Shown one piece after another: positions 56,408 to 64,000 of a stretch of DNA of 64,000 nt. The notes beneath the pieces were generated by a model, which did not search any database, was not told the origin of the DNA, and saw only the letters and a program-made list of their open reading frames with translations. The translations under genes and the position numbers were made by a program. The stretch's first letter is position 1; each line of letters begins with the position of its first letter. Source of the DNA: Flavobacterium sp. WV_118_3 (GTDB taxonomy: Bacteria > Bacteroidota > Bacteroidia > Flavobacteriales > Flavobacteriaceae); NCBI RefSeq assembly GCF_039778605.1, contig NZ_CP156060.1, positions 1,302,001 to 1,366,000 on the forward strand. Direction: 5' to 3'.

Positions 56408-56983
56408 TTAATCATGTAACGAATAAAAAGCTTCTGTTTGTTTAATGTTTTCCAGCTTATCGTTTTTAAAAATACATAAAAATGAACCGCCCCAAATTTT
56501 ATCCGGATGTTTGATCATCTGGGAAAACTCGGCTTTTAGTGCCGGATGACCAATACTGTCCTGAGCCTGTTTTTCGGTGAGCCATTCATAATGGATACTT
56601 TTATCTGTTGGTTGTAACACCGCACCCGATTTTACTTTTGCTTTATAATGGGTACGATAGGAGACATGTCCAACATGATCATTAAGTCCTTCAAATTTAT
56701 AGGTAAAAATACCACACAGACTTATTGGTGCCATCTCGAAACCCATCTTTTTTGCCAGTTCGTTGAGCCCTTCCTGTAAACTCAGGTTTTCATTCGAACG
56801 AAGAGCCGGTGTCATCCATCCATACGCATTTTTTTCCATTAAGATGTTTCCGGCTTTATTATAAAGCATTAATCGTTGTATGGTATAATTATCATCTTTT
56901 TTAGTTTCCTGTTTTGGTGCATCAAAAGCACTACCAAGACCACAAACAATTATCAAAACAATTATCAAAAAATAACGTTTCAT
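56408..56983 (-). CDS. Exported Nudix-like protein with degenerate catalytic box
   Basis: This 191-residue protein has an N-terminal hydrophobic export signal (RYFLIIVLIIVCGLGSAF). The core resembles a Nudix fold: LMLYNKAGNILMEKN, GWMTPALRSNEN and then LQEGLNELAKKMGFEM at the place of the Nudix box. The catalytic RExxEExG is changed to NELAKKMG, losing both metal-binding glutamates, so it is unlikely to hydrolyse nucleotides. Perhaps a binding protein; function unknown. Its only close companion is the convergent bestrophin gene across a terminator. Confidence 0.6.
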   Translation of the reverse strand: MKRYFLIIVLIIVCGLGSAFDAPKQETKKDDNYTIQRLMLYNKAGNILMEKNAYGWMTPALRSNENLSLQEGLNELAKKMGFEMAPISLCGIFTYKFEGLNDHVGHVSYRTHYKAKVKSGAVLQPTDKSIHYEWLTEKQAQDSIGHPALKAEFSQMIKHPDKIWGGSFLCIFKNDKLENIKQTEAFYSLHD

Positions 56984-56999
56984 AGTATCTCATTTTACG

Positions 57000-57395
57000 T
57001 TAATCTAATTCTAATAACTGCACCTGACTCTTCAGGCGTTCGATCAGTACATTCATCATTCTTTTGTTTAAGTTGGAAGAATTTTTAATGTATTCCTGAT
57101 ATTCATCTACCGTAAAAAGGCCGATGATCATTCCTTTTAACGAATTCCGGAATTTGATATCCCGCTGGATAACATTCTCGATATAGGCCATCTTTTTTTC
57201 GGGTGTCAGCGAAAAGAAAACATTTTTCTGTTTTACCGCATAATTCAGGAAAACCTGAATAAAAAGTTCGTTTTGCAGTCGTAAGATCGGACGCAGGATT
57301 TTGTTTTGAAAAATTTCTTCGGACGAAGACTGATCCGTGATCATTCCCAAGGCTTCGCCTCTGAGATCGATCAGAAAGGTGTCGCGATTTTCCAT
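57000..57395 (-). CDS. Conserved small protein of unknown function
   Basis: This 131-residue, mostly helical, soluble protein begins MENRDTFLIDLRGEALGMITD, followed by ILRPILRLQNELFIQVFLNYA, a TPEKKMAYIENVIQRDIKFRN helix and a coiled C-terminus (MNVLIERLKSQVQLLELD). I recognise the pattern as common in Flavobacteriia but cannot assign a function. It starts 16 bp upstream of the Nudix-like gene in the same direction, so the two may be co-transcribed. Confidence 0.7.
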   Translation of the reverse strand: MENRDTFLIDLRGEALGMITDQSSSEEIFQNKILRPILRLQNELFIQVFLNYAVKQKNVFFSLTPEKKMAYIENVIQRDIKFRNSLKGMIIGLFTVDEYQEYIKNSSNLNKRMMNVLIERLKSQVQLLELD

Positions 57396-57411
57396 TTTTT
57401 ATTTAAAGTTA

Positions 57412-57443
57412 TAAAAAAACCGCTGTAGGAATACAGCGGTTCT
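57412..57443 (-). terminator. Terminator of the OmpA-family gene
   Basis: AACCGCTGTA (57418-57427) pairs with TACAGCGGTT (57432-57441). On the minus strand it is followed by a run of seven T. Confidence 0.9.
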
Positions 57444-57471
57444 TTATAAGTTATGAATAAGATATTGTTAA

Positions 57472-58713
57472 TTACTTAATTTTAAAAGTAACTCTTCTTA
57501 CCAATTGTCGTGCGGCTTTCGAATCTTTTGCAACCGAACTATCCACACCGTTTCCGATAATGTTTAATCGGGAAGCGTCAACTCCGGCTTTAACCAAGAC
57601 ATTTTTAACGTTTTCAGCACGTCTCTGCGATAAATTTTTGTTGTAATCTGTATTCCCGATTTCATCAGCATATCCGATTACATCAGCTGTAGCACCTGGA
57701 TGTGCTTTTAGATATTTTACTAAGAAATCCATTCCGCTAACCGAATTAGGTGACGGTTGCGACTGGTTGAAATCAAAATACACATTTACATATCCCTGAT
57801 TGATCATTTCTTTTAAGGTTTCACCGCTTAACGACGATCCTTTGCTGCCGGAACCGTAGTTTCGCTCCAGATAACTTTCCAATTCATCCGGTATTCCGTT
57901 GTTATTTCGGTCAACAGCACGTCCTTTTGTATCAACTGCTACACCCGGAATGGTATTGGCTTCGGCATCCAGATAATCCGGCACTCCATCTTTGTCTGAA
58001 TCGTTCATTAAGGTTTCCAAATCGCCAATTCGTTTTTCTAATTCAGCTAATCGATCTACCTTGTCTTCTGCATAATACCAGTCGGCATGTCTTTCGTTTT
58101 TACCTAAATAAATAGACAAACCAACGGTTGCATTATAAAGTGTTCCGTTAAAACCTCTGTCTTCCGGTGCTACAGCACCATCGAAAGTATTGTTTTGACG
58201 AACATTGTTGATCATCGAAAAATCAGCATTTAAAGCCACACGTTCCGATAATTTAATTTGTCCGGTAAGACCAATAATATGGTTTAACATATGGTCAGCT
58301 CCTTCAAAACGGTCATTTTTCATAAAAGCATATCCGATACCGGTATGTGCCTGAACGTTTAAGCGTTGTGTCCATTCTTCAAAATTAAGCACACGTCCCA
58401 GGTTGACCACACCTTGTAAAGTTGTTCTATAATACTGTCCGTCGAAAGAAGCACTTTTAGAATCATTGTCGAACTGATCGTAACCTACATCGACTTTCAT
58501 ACCGAATTTGGTGTTAAACATATAACGTACACCTAGATCAGCATGGAAAAGGTTGTAATTTCTTGCATAATAACCGCTTGTAAATGGGGCAGTAGGCTTG
58601 CTGATTCCTCCGTTGATGTCGATTGACCATTTGTTAAAGACTGGTTTTTCCTGAGCCGTAGCTGTTCCGAAAGCCAGTACCGTTACAAATAAGGGGAGCA
58701 TAATTCTTTTCAT
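57472..58713 (-). CDS. OmpA family outer-membrane protein
   Basis: This 413-residue protein has a signal peptide (about 1-20) and an N-terminal eight-stranded barrel (about 25-210: FNKWSIDINGGISKP, FGMKVDVGYDQF, QAHTGIGYAFMKND, LYNATVGLSIYLG). A thrombospondin-type-3 calcium-binding linker follows (about 240-285: DSDKDGVPDYLDAEA, DRNNNGIPDELE). The C-terminal peptidoglycan-binding OmpA domain (about 300-413) has VNVYFDFNQSQPS, ADVIGYADEIGNTDYNKNLSQRRAENV and GNGVDSS. It is a structural outer-membrane protein with its own promoter and terminator, typical of an abundant flavobacterial porin-like protein. Confidence 0.95.
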   Translation of the reverse strand: MKRIMLPLFVTVLAFGTATAQEKPVFNKWSIDINGGISKPTAPFTSGYYARNYNLFHADLGVRYMFNTKFGMKVDVGYDQFDNDSKSASFDGQYYRTTLQGVVNLGRVLNFEEWTQRLNVQAHTGIGYAFMKNDRFEGADHMLNHIIGLTGQIKLSERVALNADFSMINNVRQNNTFDGAVAPEDRGFNGTLYNATVGLSIYLGKNERHADWYYAEDKVDRLAELEKRIGDLETLMNDSDKDGVPDYLDAEANTIPGVAVDTKGRAVDRNNNGIPDELESYLERNYGSGSKGSSLSGETLKEMINQGYVNVYFDFNQSQPSPNSVSGMDFLVKYLKAHPGATADVIGYADEIGNTDYNKNLSQRRAENVKNVLVKAGVDASRLNIIGNGVDSSVAKDSKAARQLVRRVTFKIK

Positions 58714-58773
58714 ATTTGCTTTTCTTTTTTAAAATTCCAACAGTATACTGTGGGCTATTTGTATTGATTTGGG

Positions 58774-58781
58774 CAAAGATA
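58774..58781 (-). promoter_or_regulatory. -7 box TATCTTTG for the OmpA-family gene
   Basis: Plus-strand CAAAGATA reads as an exact TAnnTTTG box on the minus strand, 60 bp upstream of the ATG at 58713. Confidence 0.6.
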
Positions 58782-58902
58782 ATGAGAATCGGACGTGACT
58801 AGCATAACAATTTACTAACTTTGCCTTTAGAATTGAGGCTTCCGGCTTGTTTATGTTTAAAGAAAGGTTTGATTTTCTAAAAAATTTTTCACAGGAGTGA
58901 AC

Positions 58903-58910
58903 TAAATTTG
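58903..58910 (+). promoter_or_regulatory. -7 box TAAATTTG for the NUDIX gene
   Basis: An exact TAnnTTTG match, 53 bp upstream of the ATG at 58964. A second match, TAACTTTG, lies at 58816-58823. Confidence 0.5.
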
Positions 58911-58963
58911 CATATTTATAACAAAAAAATACTGAAAATTTCGAGATACATAATTCGTACTTT

Positions 58964-59383
58964 ATGAGAAAATCTAACATTTTTTTAACAGTTGATGCGG
59001 TCATTGTCAAAAAAACACGGTCTGATTATAGCATTCTTTTAATTAAACGGGCAAACGAGCCCTTTAAAAATGACTGGGCTTTACCCGGAGGTTTTGTCGA
59101 TCAGGATGAAGACTTAATGGATGCCGCTATACGAGAACTTTTTGAAGAAACTACTATTAAAACCGATCATTTGGAGCAAATCGGAGCCTTTGGAAAGCCA
59201 TTTCGTGACCCTAGAAGTCATACGGTTTCTGTTGCTTATTTTGGAATGGTTCCGGAAAATACTGTCGCTGTTGCGGCCGATGATGCCAAAGAAGCCGCAT
59301 GGTTTCCAATAAAAGAGCTTCCCAAATTAGCATTTGACCATCAAGAAATAGTAACTTTGGCACTGCAAAAATTTATATCATGA
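58964..59383 (+). CDS. NUDIX hydrolase
   Basis: This 139-residue enzyme has an intact Nudix box, GGFVDQDEDLMDAAIRELFEETTI, with the REXXEE glutamates that bind metal. The N-terminal part (NIFLTVDAVIVKKTRSDYSILLIKRANEPF) is typical of ADP-ribose or MutT-like members in Bacteroidota; an NrtR-type C-terminal HTH is absent. The nucleotide-diphosphate substrate is unknown. It overlaps the thioesterase gene by 4 bp (ATGA). Confidence 0.93.
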   Translation: MRKSNIFLTVDAVIVKKTRSDYSILLIKRANEPFKNDWALPGGFVDQDEDLMDAAIRELFEETTIKTDHLEQIGAFGKPFRDPRSHTVSVAYFGMVPENTVAVAADDAKEAAWFPIKELPKLAFDHQEIVTLALQKFIS

Positions 59384-59751
59384 TTTATCAGACAAGAAAA
59401 TGGGTTAAACCAGAGGACCTGAATGCAAATGGTACACTTTTCGGAGGAAAACTGTTATCCTGGATTGACGAGGAAGCGGCACTATTTGCAATTATTCAAT
59501 TGAAAAACAACAAGATCGTTACCAAATTTATGTCGGAAATCAATTTTATGAGTTCCGCCAGACAAGGGGATATTATTGAAATTGGGATTGATTTGGTAAA
59601 ATTCGGTCGGACTTCTATCGTTATGAAATGTGAAGTTCGCAATGTAATGACCAAAGATGTCATTATTACTGTTGACGCCATTACGATGGTAAATCTTGAC
59701 AGTTTTGGTCGTCCGGCATCGCATGGCAAAACAGAAGTAGAAGTTATCTAA
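59380..59751 (+). CDS. Acyl-CoA thioesterase (hotdog fold)
   Basis: This 123-residue hotdog protein begins WVKPEDLNANGTLFGGKLLSWIDEEAALFAI, the signature of YciA/BFIT-type acyl-CoA thioesterases, with the catalytic Asp in WIDEEA. TKFMSEINFMSSARQGDIIEIG and VDAITMVNLDSFGRP follow. It hydrolyses acyl-CoA; chain-length preference is unknown. Translationally coupled to the NUDIX gene, perhaps only by operon economy. Confidence 0.93.
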   Translation: MIYQTRKWVKPEDLNANGTLFGGKLLSWIDEEAALFAIIQLKNNKIVTKFMSEINFMSSARQGDIIEIGIDLVKFGRTSIVMKCEVRNVMTKDVIITVDAITMVNLDSFGRPASHGKTEVEVI

Positions 59752-59761
59752 TAGCATATAA

Positions 59762-59792
59762 ATTCCGGCAGTGTCTTGGGTACTGTCGGAAT
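59762..59792. terminator. Hairpin between convergent genes
   Basis: ATTCCGGCAGT (59762-59772) pairs with ACTGTCGGAAT (59782-59792) over 11 bp with one G-U, but without a T-tract. Perhaps a weak shared terminator. Confidence 0.45.
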
Positions 59793-59801
59793 ACACTTAC
59801 C

Positions 59802-60185
59802 CTACGTAATGATTTTTGAGCGTAGTTTTTTTAGAATTATGATAGTGTAATAGACTATAAAAAGGGTGAGGGCAATCACAATTCCATTGATCACAAGGTA
59901 ATTTAAAAAAACATCTATTGTTTTATAGAAATAAAACAGATTGATCAGCACCAAATATTCCAATAAAACGACCGGCACCGCATAAAATAAAAGCTTTTGT
60001 TCTTTTGAAATGGTATTTTTTTTGATAATCAGATCAAAAAATACCAGACACAAACTCAGATTTGAAAAAACGAATACCACTTTTATATCCGGATATCGGA
60101 AATCATTTGCATTTAAATCCGAAAAGCCAATTATACTTATCAGAAATGATACAATCAATAAGATTATGTAAACGGATTTCTTCAT
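59802..60185 (-). CDS. Small membrane protein of unknown function
   Basis: This 127-residue protein has four hydrophobic segments (SVYIILLIVSFLISIIGF, VVFVFSNLSLCLVFFDLII, LLFYAVPVVLLEYLVLINLFYFY, YLVINGIVIALTLFIVYYTIII) and a basic C-terminus. No family was recognised. It is isolated, convergent with the thioesterase gene, and reads the same way as the mechanosensitive channel gene upstream. Confidence 0.65.
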   Translation of the reverse strand: MKKSVYIILLIVSFLISIIGFSDLNANDFRYPDIKVVFVFSNLSLCLVFFDLIIKKNTISKEQKLLFYAVPVVLLEYLVLINLFYFYKTIDVFLNYLVINGIVIALTLFIVYYTIIILKKLRSKIIT

Positions 60186-60302
60186 TTTAATCCTGATACT
60201 GTTATAAATACTAAATATACATTTTATTTAGCTGTTAAAACAATACTTTTCATTTTATCTTATTTACGAATCATTATTGCTATTTTTAAGTACATTTTGA
60301 AC

Positions 60303-60340
60303 CTAAAAAAGGGGTACATAAGCACCCCTTGTCATTTTTA
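60303..60340 (-). terminator. Terminator of the mechanosensitive channel gene
   Basis: Stem AAGGGGT/ACCCCTT; on the minus strand the stem is followed by a run of T. Confidence 0.75.
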
Positions 60341-60351
60341 TCTTTTGTTGA

Positions 60352-61605
60352 TTATTCCTCCGAATAGTCTTTACGATTGCTATTGGATGGCAACTCAAAA
60401 ATTTCCAGATCGAAATAATTTACTGAAGCAATAATATGATCGAAAATATCGGCCATAATATGTTCGTAATTGATCCAGCGTTTGTCGGATACAAAGGCAT
60501 AAATTTCAATCGGAATCCCTTTATCCGTAGGTTGTAAATGCCGAACCATCAGGTTCATTTCTTTATTAATTCCGGCATGACTTTCCAGATAACTGGTGAG
60601 GTATTTCCGGAATAACCCCAGATTGGTCAGATTCCGACCGTTAATGGCTAATTCTTTATTGATACCATTATTCGTATTGAATTTTTCGATATCCGATTGA
60701 CGGTGTTCAATATAAGACGTAATCAGTTGAATCTTCTTAAAATGATCAATCTCACTCGGATGAATAAACCGAACGCTGTTTTCTTTGATCAGAATATGCC
60801 GTTTGATACGCCTCCCATTGGAGTTTTGCATCCCACGCCAGTTCCGGAACGAATCCGAAATCAGACTATAGGTCGGTACGGTAGTGGTTGTATTATCAAA
60901 GTTTTTCACTTTTACCGTCGCCAGGTTGATTTCGATTACATCACCGTCGGCTCCGAATTTATCAATTGTAATCCAATCGCCAATTCGAACGGTATCGTTT
61001 ACCGTAACCTGTATACTGGCCACCAATCCTAAAATCGTATCCTTAAAAATCAAAATGATAATCGCCGAAATGGCTCCGAAAGTTCCTAATAAGGTCTTGA
61101 AATTCGTATCAAACAGGATCAAAACCAAATAGGTGATCGCATACACCCAAAGAATGATCATGATCACCTGCGTATAACTATCGATTGGTTTGTCGCTAAA
61201 TTTAGGCTTCTCCTTTAAATAATCCTTTAGAGAATTAAAAATACTTCGGATAATCCACAGCGACAGGAAAACCATATAGACTTTCACACTTTTTCCAAAA
61301 AAGCTTTCCCAGTAGACAAAATTTTTCAGAATTACCGGCACCACTTTACTGATAAAGTAGAGTGGAACCAGGTGGGCGACATATTTGGCCGTTTTATTGG
61401 CTACCAGGAAATCGTCGAAACTCGATTTTGTCTTTTCGGCTACGATGGCCAATATGATAATCAGTATTTTTTTAAAAATATAATCTAAAATGTAAGCGAC
61501 TACAATCAGGACTACAATGTTAATTGCCAGGTTCAGATACGAAGCCCAGGTATCACTGAAATCCATGTTTTTCAGAATTTTATATGCCCAATTAAAGATT
61601 TTCAT
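60352..61605 (-). CDS. Mechanosensitive ion channel family protein (MscS/YbdG-like)
   Basis: This 417-residue protein has five membrane segments (about 20-170) and the MscS pore-lining helix and beta domain (LLGTFGAISAIIILIFKDTILGLVASIQVTVNDTVRIGDWITIDKFGADGDVIEINLATVKVKNFDNTTTTVPTYS region, about 170-250). A long C-terminal cytoplasmic domain (about 270-417) resembles YbdG. These channels open under membrane tension and protect against osmotic downshock. A 9 bp gap separates it from the upstream DUF3817 gene, so they form one operon. Confidence 0.93.
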   Translation of the reverse strand: MKIFNWAYKILKNMDFSDTWASYLNLAINIVVLIVVAYILDYIFKKILIIILAIVAEKTKSSFDDFLVANKTAKYVAHLVPLYFISKVVPVILKNFVYWESFFGKSVKVYMVFLSLWIIRSIFNSLKDYLKEKPKFSDKPIDSYTQVIMIILWVYAITYLVLILFDTNFKTLLGTFGAISAIIILIFKDTILGLVASIQVTVNDTVRIGDWITIDKFGADGDVIEINLATVKVKNFDNTTTTVPTYSLISDSFRNWRGMQNSNGRRIKRHILIKENSVRFIHPSEIDHFKKIQLITSYIEHRQSDIEKFNTNNGINKELAINGRNLTNLGLFRKYLTSYLESHAGINKEMNLMVRHLQPTDKGIPIEIYAFVSDKRWINYEHIMADIFDHIIASVNYFDLEIFELPSNSNRKDYSEE

Positions 61606-61614
61606 ATTTTAAAA

Positions 61615-61884
61615 TTACAGAATTTTTTTCTCAACATAAAACGTCCCGAACGGAATTACCGACGCCACACAAACAATAAGGTATTTTTTTAGCGACCAGT
61701 TTTCTTCCATTTTTAACATGCTCGCCAAAACGATATAACCGATAAACAATAATCCGTGAGCCATTCCGACCATACGAACCATTTCCGGTTTGTCGTACAT
61801 GTATTTTAAAGGCATGGCTACAAATAGCAAGAGTAGGAGGGAAATACCTTCCAAAAAGGCGATGATTTTAAAGAAACGCAACAT
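61615..61884 (-). CDS. DUF3817 family membrane protein
   Basis: This 89-residue protein has three hydrophobic segments (IIAFLEGISLLLLLFVAMPLKYM, GMAHGLLFIGYIVLASML, YLIVCVASVIPFGTFYVEK), with the GISLLLLLFVAMPLKY and VGMAHGLLFI motifs of DUF3817. Function unknown. Probably co-transcribed with the mechanosensitive channel gene 9 bp downstream, a plausible accessory membrane protein. Confidence 0.9.
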   Translation of the reverse strand: MLRFFKIIAFLEGISLLLLLFVAMPLKYMYDKPEMVRMVGMAHGLLFIGYIVLASMLKMEENWSLKKYLIVCVASVIPFGTFYVEKKIL

Positions 61885-61920
61885 TATTTAGTTATTAAAG
61901 AATTGATAATGAGTTCTAAA

Positions 61921-61948
61921 AAAAACCGGGCGAATGTCCGGGTTTTGT
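61921..61948 (-). terminator. Hairpin with T-tract in the DUF3817 leader
   Basis: CCGGGC (61926-61931) pairs with GTCCGG (61936-61941), with T/A-rich flanks both sides. A -7 box just upstream (61954-61961) puts this hairpin inside the first bases of the DUF3817 transcript. Confidence 0.45.
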
Positions 61949-61953
61949 TGCGC

Positions 61954-61961
61954 CAAATGTA
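61954..61961 (-). promoter_or_regulatory. -7 box TACATTTG for the DUF3817-channel operon
   Basis: Plus-strand CAAATGTA reads as an exact TAnnTTTG box on the minus strand. Confidence 0.5.
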
Positions 61962-62006
61962 TAACAGAAAAGCAGAAAATTCGTTAATAATTCACTAAAA
62001 GATATA

Positions 62007-62040
62007 AAAAAAACTGTACTAATTTAAGTACAGTTTTATC
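62007..62040 (-). terminator. Terminator of the gene at 62064-62435
   Basis: AAAACTGTACT pairs with AGTACAGTTTT, followed on the minus strand by T8. Confidence 0.9.
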
Positions 62041-62063
62041 GTATGTAAAATAGAATTCTATTT

Positions 62064-62435
62064 TTAGAATGCCAAAAACGCTTTGTTATATTCTCTTAAA
62101 TCGGAGATATTGTTTTTGTTCTTCAGATCTGTAAATAAGGAGATCAAATATTCCAAACTTTCAAGATCGGTTTCTTCCGGGCGTACGATTTCCGATTCGT
62201 TTTCTTCTGAATCTTCCAGTGGCTCATCGTCCGGAATCGCAATTAAAAATGCGTTGTTTTCTTCAATATGTTCGTACGTTAAACGTATTGCTTTAACCAG
62301 AACAGGATTTTGCTCGTCTAAAGCTAATTCGCGTAATTTTTTTAAATCTCCAATTAATGTCTCGGCATCAAATCCGGTTTTGAACAAGTCAAGTTGGATT
62401 TTATTAATTAATTTTTGTGCAGTTGGATTTTCCAC
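62064..62435 (-). CDS. Conserved acidic protein of unknown function
   Basis: This 123-residue soluble helical protein has a very acidic middle (DDEPLEDSEENESEIVRPEE) between helices KLINKIQLDLFKTGF, LGDLKKLRELALDEQNPVLVKAIRLTYEHI-type and LEYLISLFTDLKNKNNISDLREYNKAFLAF. No family name is available to me; the pattern is shared by flavobacterial proteins. A good promoter at 62479-62513 and a strong terminator make it a single-gene unit. Confidence 0.75.
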   Translation of the reverse strand: MENPTAQKLINKIQLDLFKTGFDAETLIGDLKKLRELALDEQNPVLVKAIRLTYEHIEENNAFLIAIPDDEPLEDSEENESEIVRPEETDLESLEYLISLFTDLKNKNNISDLREYNKAFLAF

Positions 62436-62478
62436 AGTACTATCAGTTGAATTTTAGGTTGCATTTTTTATAGGTATG

Positions 62479-62513
62479 CAAAAATAAGGTTTTATATTTT
62501 TTTTACTAACAAA
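62479..62513 (-). promoter_or_regulatory. Promoter (TTTG-N23-TATTTTTG) for the acidic protein gene
   Basis: On the minus strand the -33 element is at 62510-62513 and the -7 box TATTTTTG at 62479-62486, 23 bp apart. Confidence 0.65.
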
Positions 62514-62702
62514 ATCGGATATTTTTTCAATAGGTACAATTATAATGGTGCTAAAATGCTAAATCTAAAATGATCAATATTTACATATACTCCTTGATTT
62601 AACAATTGAACTATAATTTACAGAGCCTTATCTTAAATAGCTTTGGTATTTAATTTTTAGAGCATGGGAAAAAGTGCGATTCCATAGAAATATGGCTTTT
62701 AT

Positions 62703-64000
62703 TTAAGTTTTAAATGAATCATAGGTTTCGATAAATTCTTTGTGATATTCTTTAGATTGTTCTAGTAATTCAACATAAGTTTTCACAAAAACTTCTCCAT
62801 TTTTGGCATACGAATTTTCCCTATCCTTAAAAACTCTTTCTCCTGATTTTGAACCTCCTACTACAAAACAGACTACTTTAGAAAAACCCGTTTGCGATGC
62901 ATATTTTTCCATCAAAAATGATCTATAATCAAAAGCTTGGTCAATTGCTTTTAAATCAATTTTATAATTACTTCTTTTAATTTCTATAACATATAATATT
63001 TCTCCTAAAGCATTACTACATAGAAAATCAATTCTTCTGTCAGTTTCAGTTAATGACTCATCTGGATAAGTTTCTTTCAATAATTGGGAATATTTTACTT
63101 CGTCTCTAAATTCCAAAATTCTAGGGTCAAGTAGCCAAGAAAATTTCTTTAAAAAATTATGTAATGTAGGCACTTCTTTAGTGTCATTATCAAGATATTC
63201 TTCAAATTGCTTTATCACTTCAACTCTTGAAACTGATATATCTCTAAACTGTTTTGATTCTATTGCTTTCCAATCCTCTATTAAATGTAATAGCTCAGGG
63301 AGTTGTTCTTCATTGGAGATTCCTGATATTTTATCAGCATATTCTTTGAAAGTACTATTTTCAAATTTATCAATTACATTTTTAATTATTTCACTCGATT
63401 TATCTGTTTCCAACCTTGCATTAGTTAGAATTGGATGGATAATTCTTTCACTTAATTCTCGTTCATACTGAGGAAGGCTTTGTTGCCACTGGTCAATATC
63501 CAAGCTAGTTGCTGTTTTTATGTCAGTTTTTTTTACTTCTGCTCTTTTTTTCTTCCATTCATTTCCTATTTTTCTTATCACATTCTGAAGATATTTTTGC
63601 AACTCTTTAGTATCATCATTTTCCCAATTAAGAGAATGTCTATCAGTTGAAATTACGTCTTCATCAAAGTCATCAATAAAATCAACTTCCAAATATCCAG
63701 TTACATATGAGTGAAACTGGTCATTATCTCTTAATCCATAAAAACTTGCTGTATTAACTATTTTTCCTCTAGAAACCAGATAAATACCTGACATTTCAGT
63801 ATCCTTAATTGGTGTTAGTGTTGTAATTACAAAACCTTTTACTTTGTTATAATTATCATAATCTTTGTCCAAATCATTAGGAAAAGACCATCTAAATTGT
63901 TCTTCGAAAGAACTAAATTTCAACTCGTTAGATACTTTAGTTATGTCACCTTTATTCAGCCGCATTTCAAGACTAAGTACATCAAATATTAAAAATTTTT
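62703..64000 (-). CDS. Probable GHKL ATPase-nuclease fusion, C-terminal part (5' end cut by window)
   Basis: The frame is open through the right edge of the window; the Met at 63965 is not the start, because residues such as FLIFDVLSLE precede it without a stop. The visible 431 residues include a beta-rich transducer-like region (VITTLTPIKDTEMSGIYLVSRGKIV, GYLEVDFIDDFDEDVISTDRHSLNWE) seen in GHKL (MutL/Hsp90-type) ATPases. A coiled linker and a C-terminal PD-(D/E)XK-like nuclease domain follow, with RRIDFLC and YVIEIKRSN, plus a NFLKKFSWLLDPRI segment resembling Shedu-type nucleases. The AT content is higher than in neighbours. Likely a restriction or anti-phage ATPase-nuclease; the ATP-binding domain must lie beyond the window. 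Confidence 0.6.
   Translation of the reverse strand, partial: KFLIFDVLSLEMRLNKGDITKVSNELKFSSFEEQFRWSFPNDLDKDYDNYNKVKGFVITTLTPIKDTEMSGIYLVSRGKIVNTASFYGLRDNDQFHSYVTGYLEVDFIDDFDEDVISTDRHSLNWENDDTKELQKYLQNVIRKIGNEWKKKRAEVKKTDIKTATSLDIDQWQQSLPQYERELSERIIHPILTNARLETDKSSEIIKNVIDKFENSTFKEYADKISGISNEEQLPELLHLIEDWKAIESKQFRDISVSRVEVIKQFEEYLDNDTKEVPTLHNFLKKFSWLLDPRILEFRDEVKYSQLLKETYPDESLTETDRRIDFLCSNALGEILYVIEIKRSNYKIDLKAIDQAFDYRSFLMEKYASQTGFSKVVCFVVGGSKSGERVFKDRENSYAKNGEVFVKTYVELLEQSKEYHKEFIETYDSFKT

Noticed and set aside
58729..59010. Minus-strand frame of 93 codons between OmpA and NUDIX genes
   Set aside because: It overlaps the NUDIX start and both promoters and has no signal peptide, motif or plausible start region.

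Overview
The window looks like a chromosomal segment of a Flavobacterium-like member of the Bacteroidota. The evidence is type IX secretion (T9SS) and gliding-motility family proteins, recurrent TAnnTTTG -7 promoter boxes with few clear Shine-Dalgarno sequences, low GC content, and gene neighbourhoods such as rsmD-DUF3822 and PorP/SprF next to a TPR-PD40-OmpA protein.

Layout. (1) Positions 1-20383, minus strand: two tandem copies of a surface-protein cassette. Each copy has a small secreted protein (about 164 aa) followed within about 20 bp by a giant T9SS type B substrate. The left giant (at least 3464 aa, cut by the window edge) holds 30 repeats of exactly 240 bp. The right one (1795 aa) has fewer, divergent repeats and is followed by PorP/SprF- and PorE-like genes. 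(2) 20832-27059, plus strand: a polyphosphate operon (SixA-like phosphatase, Ppk1, Ppx/GppA), then a GNAT enzyme, a Crp/Fnr regulator and two oxidoreductase-type genes. (3) 27063-31060: dnaX split into gamma and tau reading frames at an A10 run, the RNase P RNA gene, rsmD and DUF3822. (4) 31115-43635: mixed housekeeping genes (RecD/Pif1-like helicase, kdsB, NlpE-like lipoprotein, DUF417, AraC, lipid enzymes, Lrp, DinB, an LTA-synthase-like sulfatase, a lipid kinase). It includes an XRE regulator divergent from an M14 peptidase, with six palindromic candidate operators between them. (5) 43674-50863: a complete his operon hisGDCBHAFI(E) behind a His-codon leader peptide and attenuator. (6) 50906-62435: DUF2461, a META lipoprotein, a two-component system, a USP-like gene with bestrophin, OmpA, NUDIX, thioesterase, a mechanosensitive channel and small conserved proteins. 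(7) 62703-64000: an AT-rich partial gene, probably a GHKL-ATPase/nuclease fusion, which may mark the start of a defence or accessory island.

How the parts work together. The two giant substrates would be exported by the T9SS (core genes not in this window) with help from the PorP/SprF-like and PorE-like outer-membrane partners, giving long repeat-built surface filaments. The most notable regulatory and decoding features are the dnaX slippage/frameshift site, the his attenuator, whose antiterminator and terminator can be drawn base by base, and the XRE/M14 operator array, in which two of the six sites contain the -7 boxes of the two divergent promoters. No tRNA, rRNA, CRISPR array or insertion sequence was recognised.
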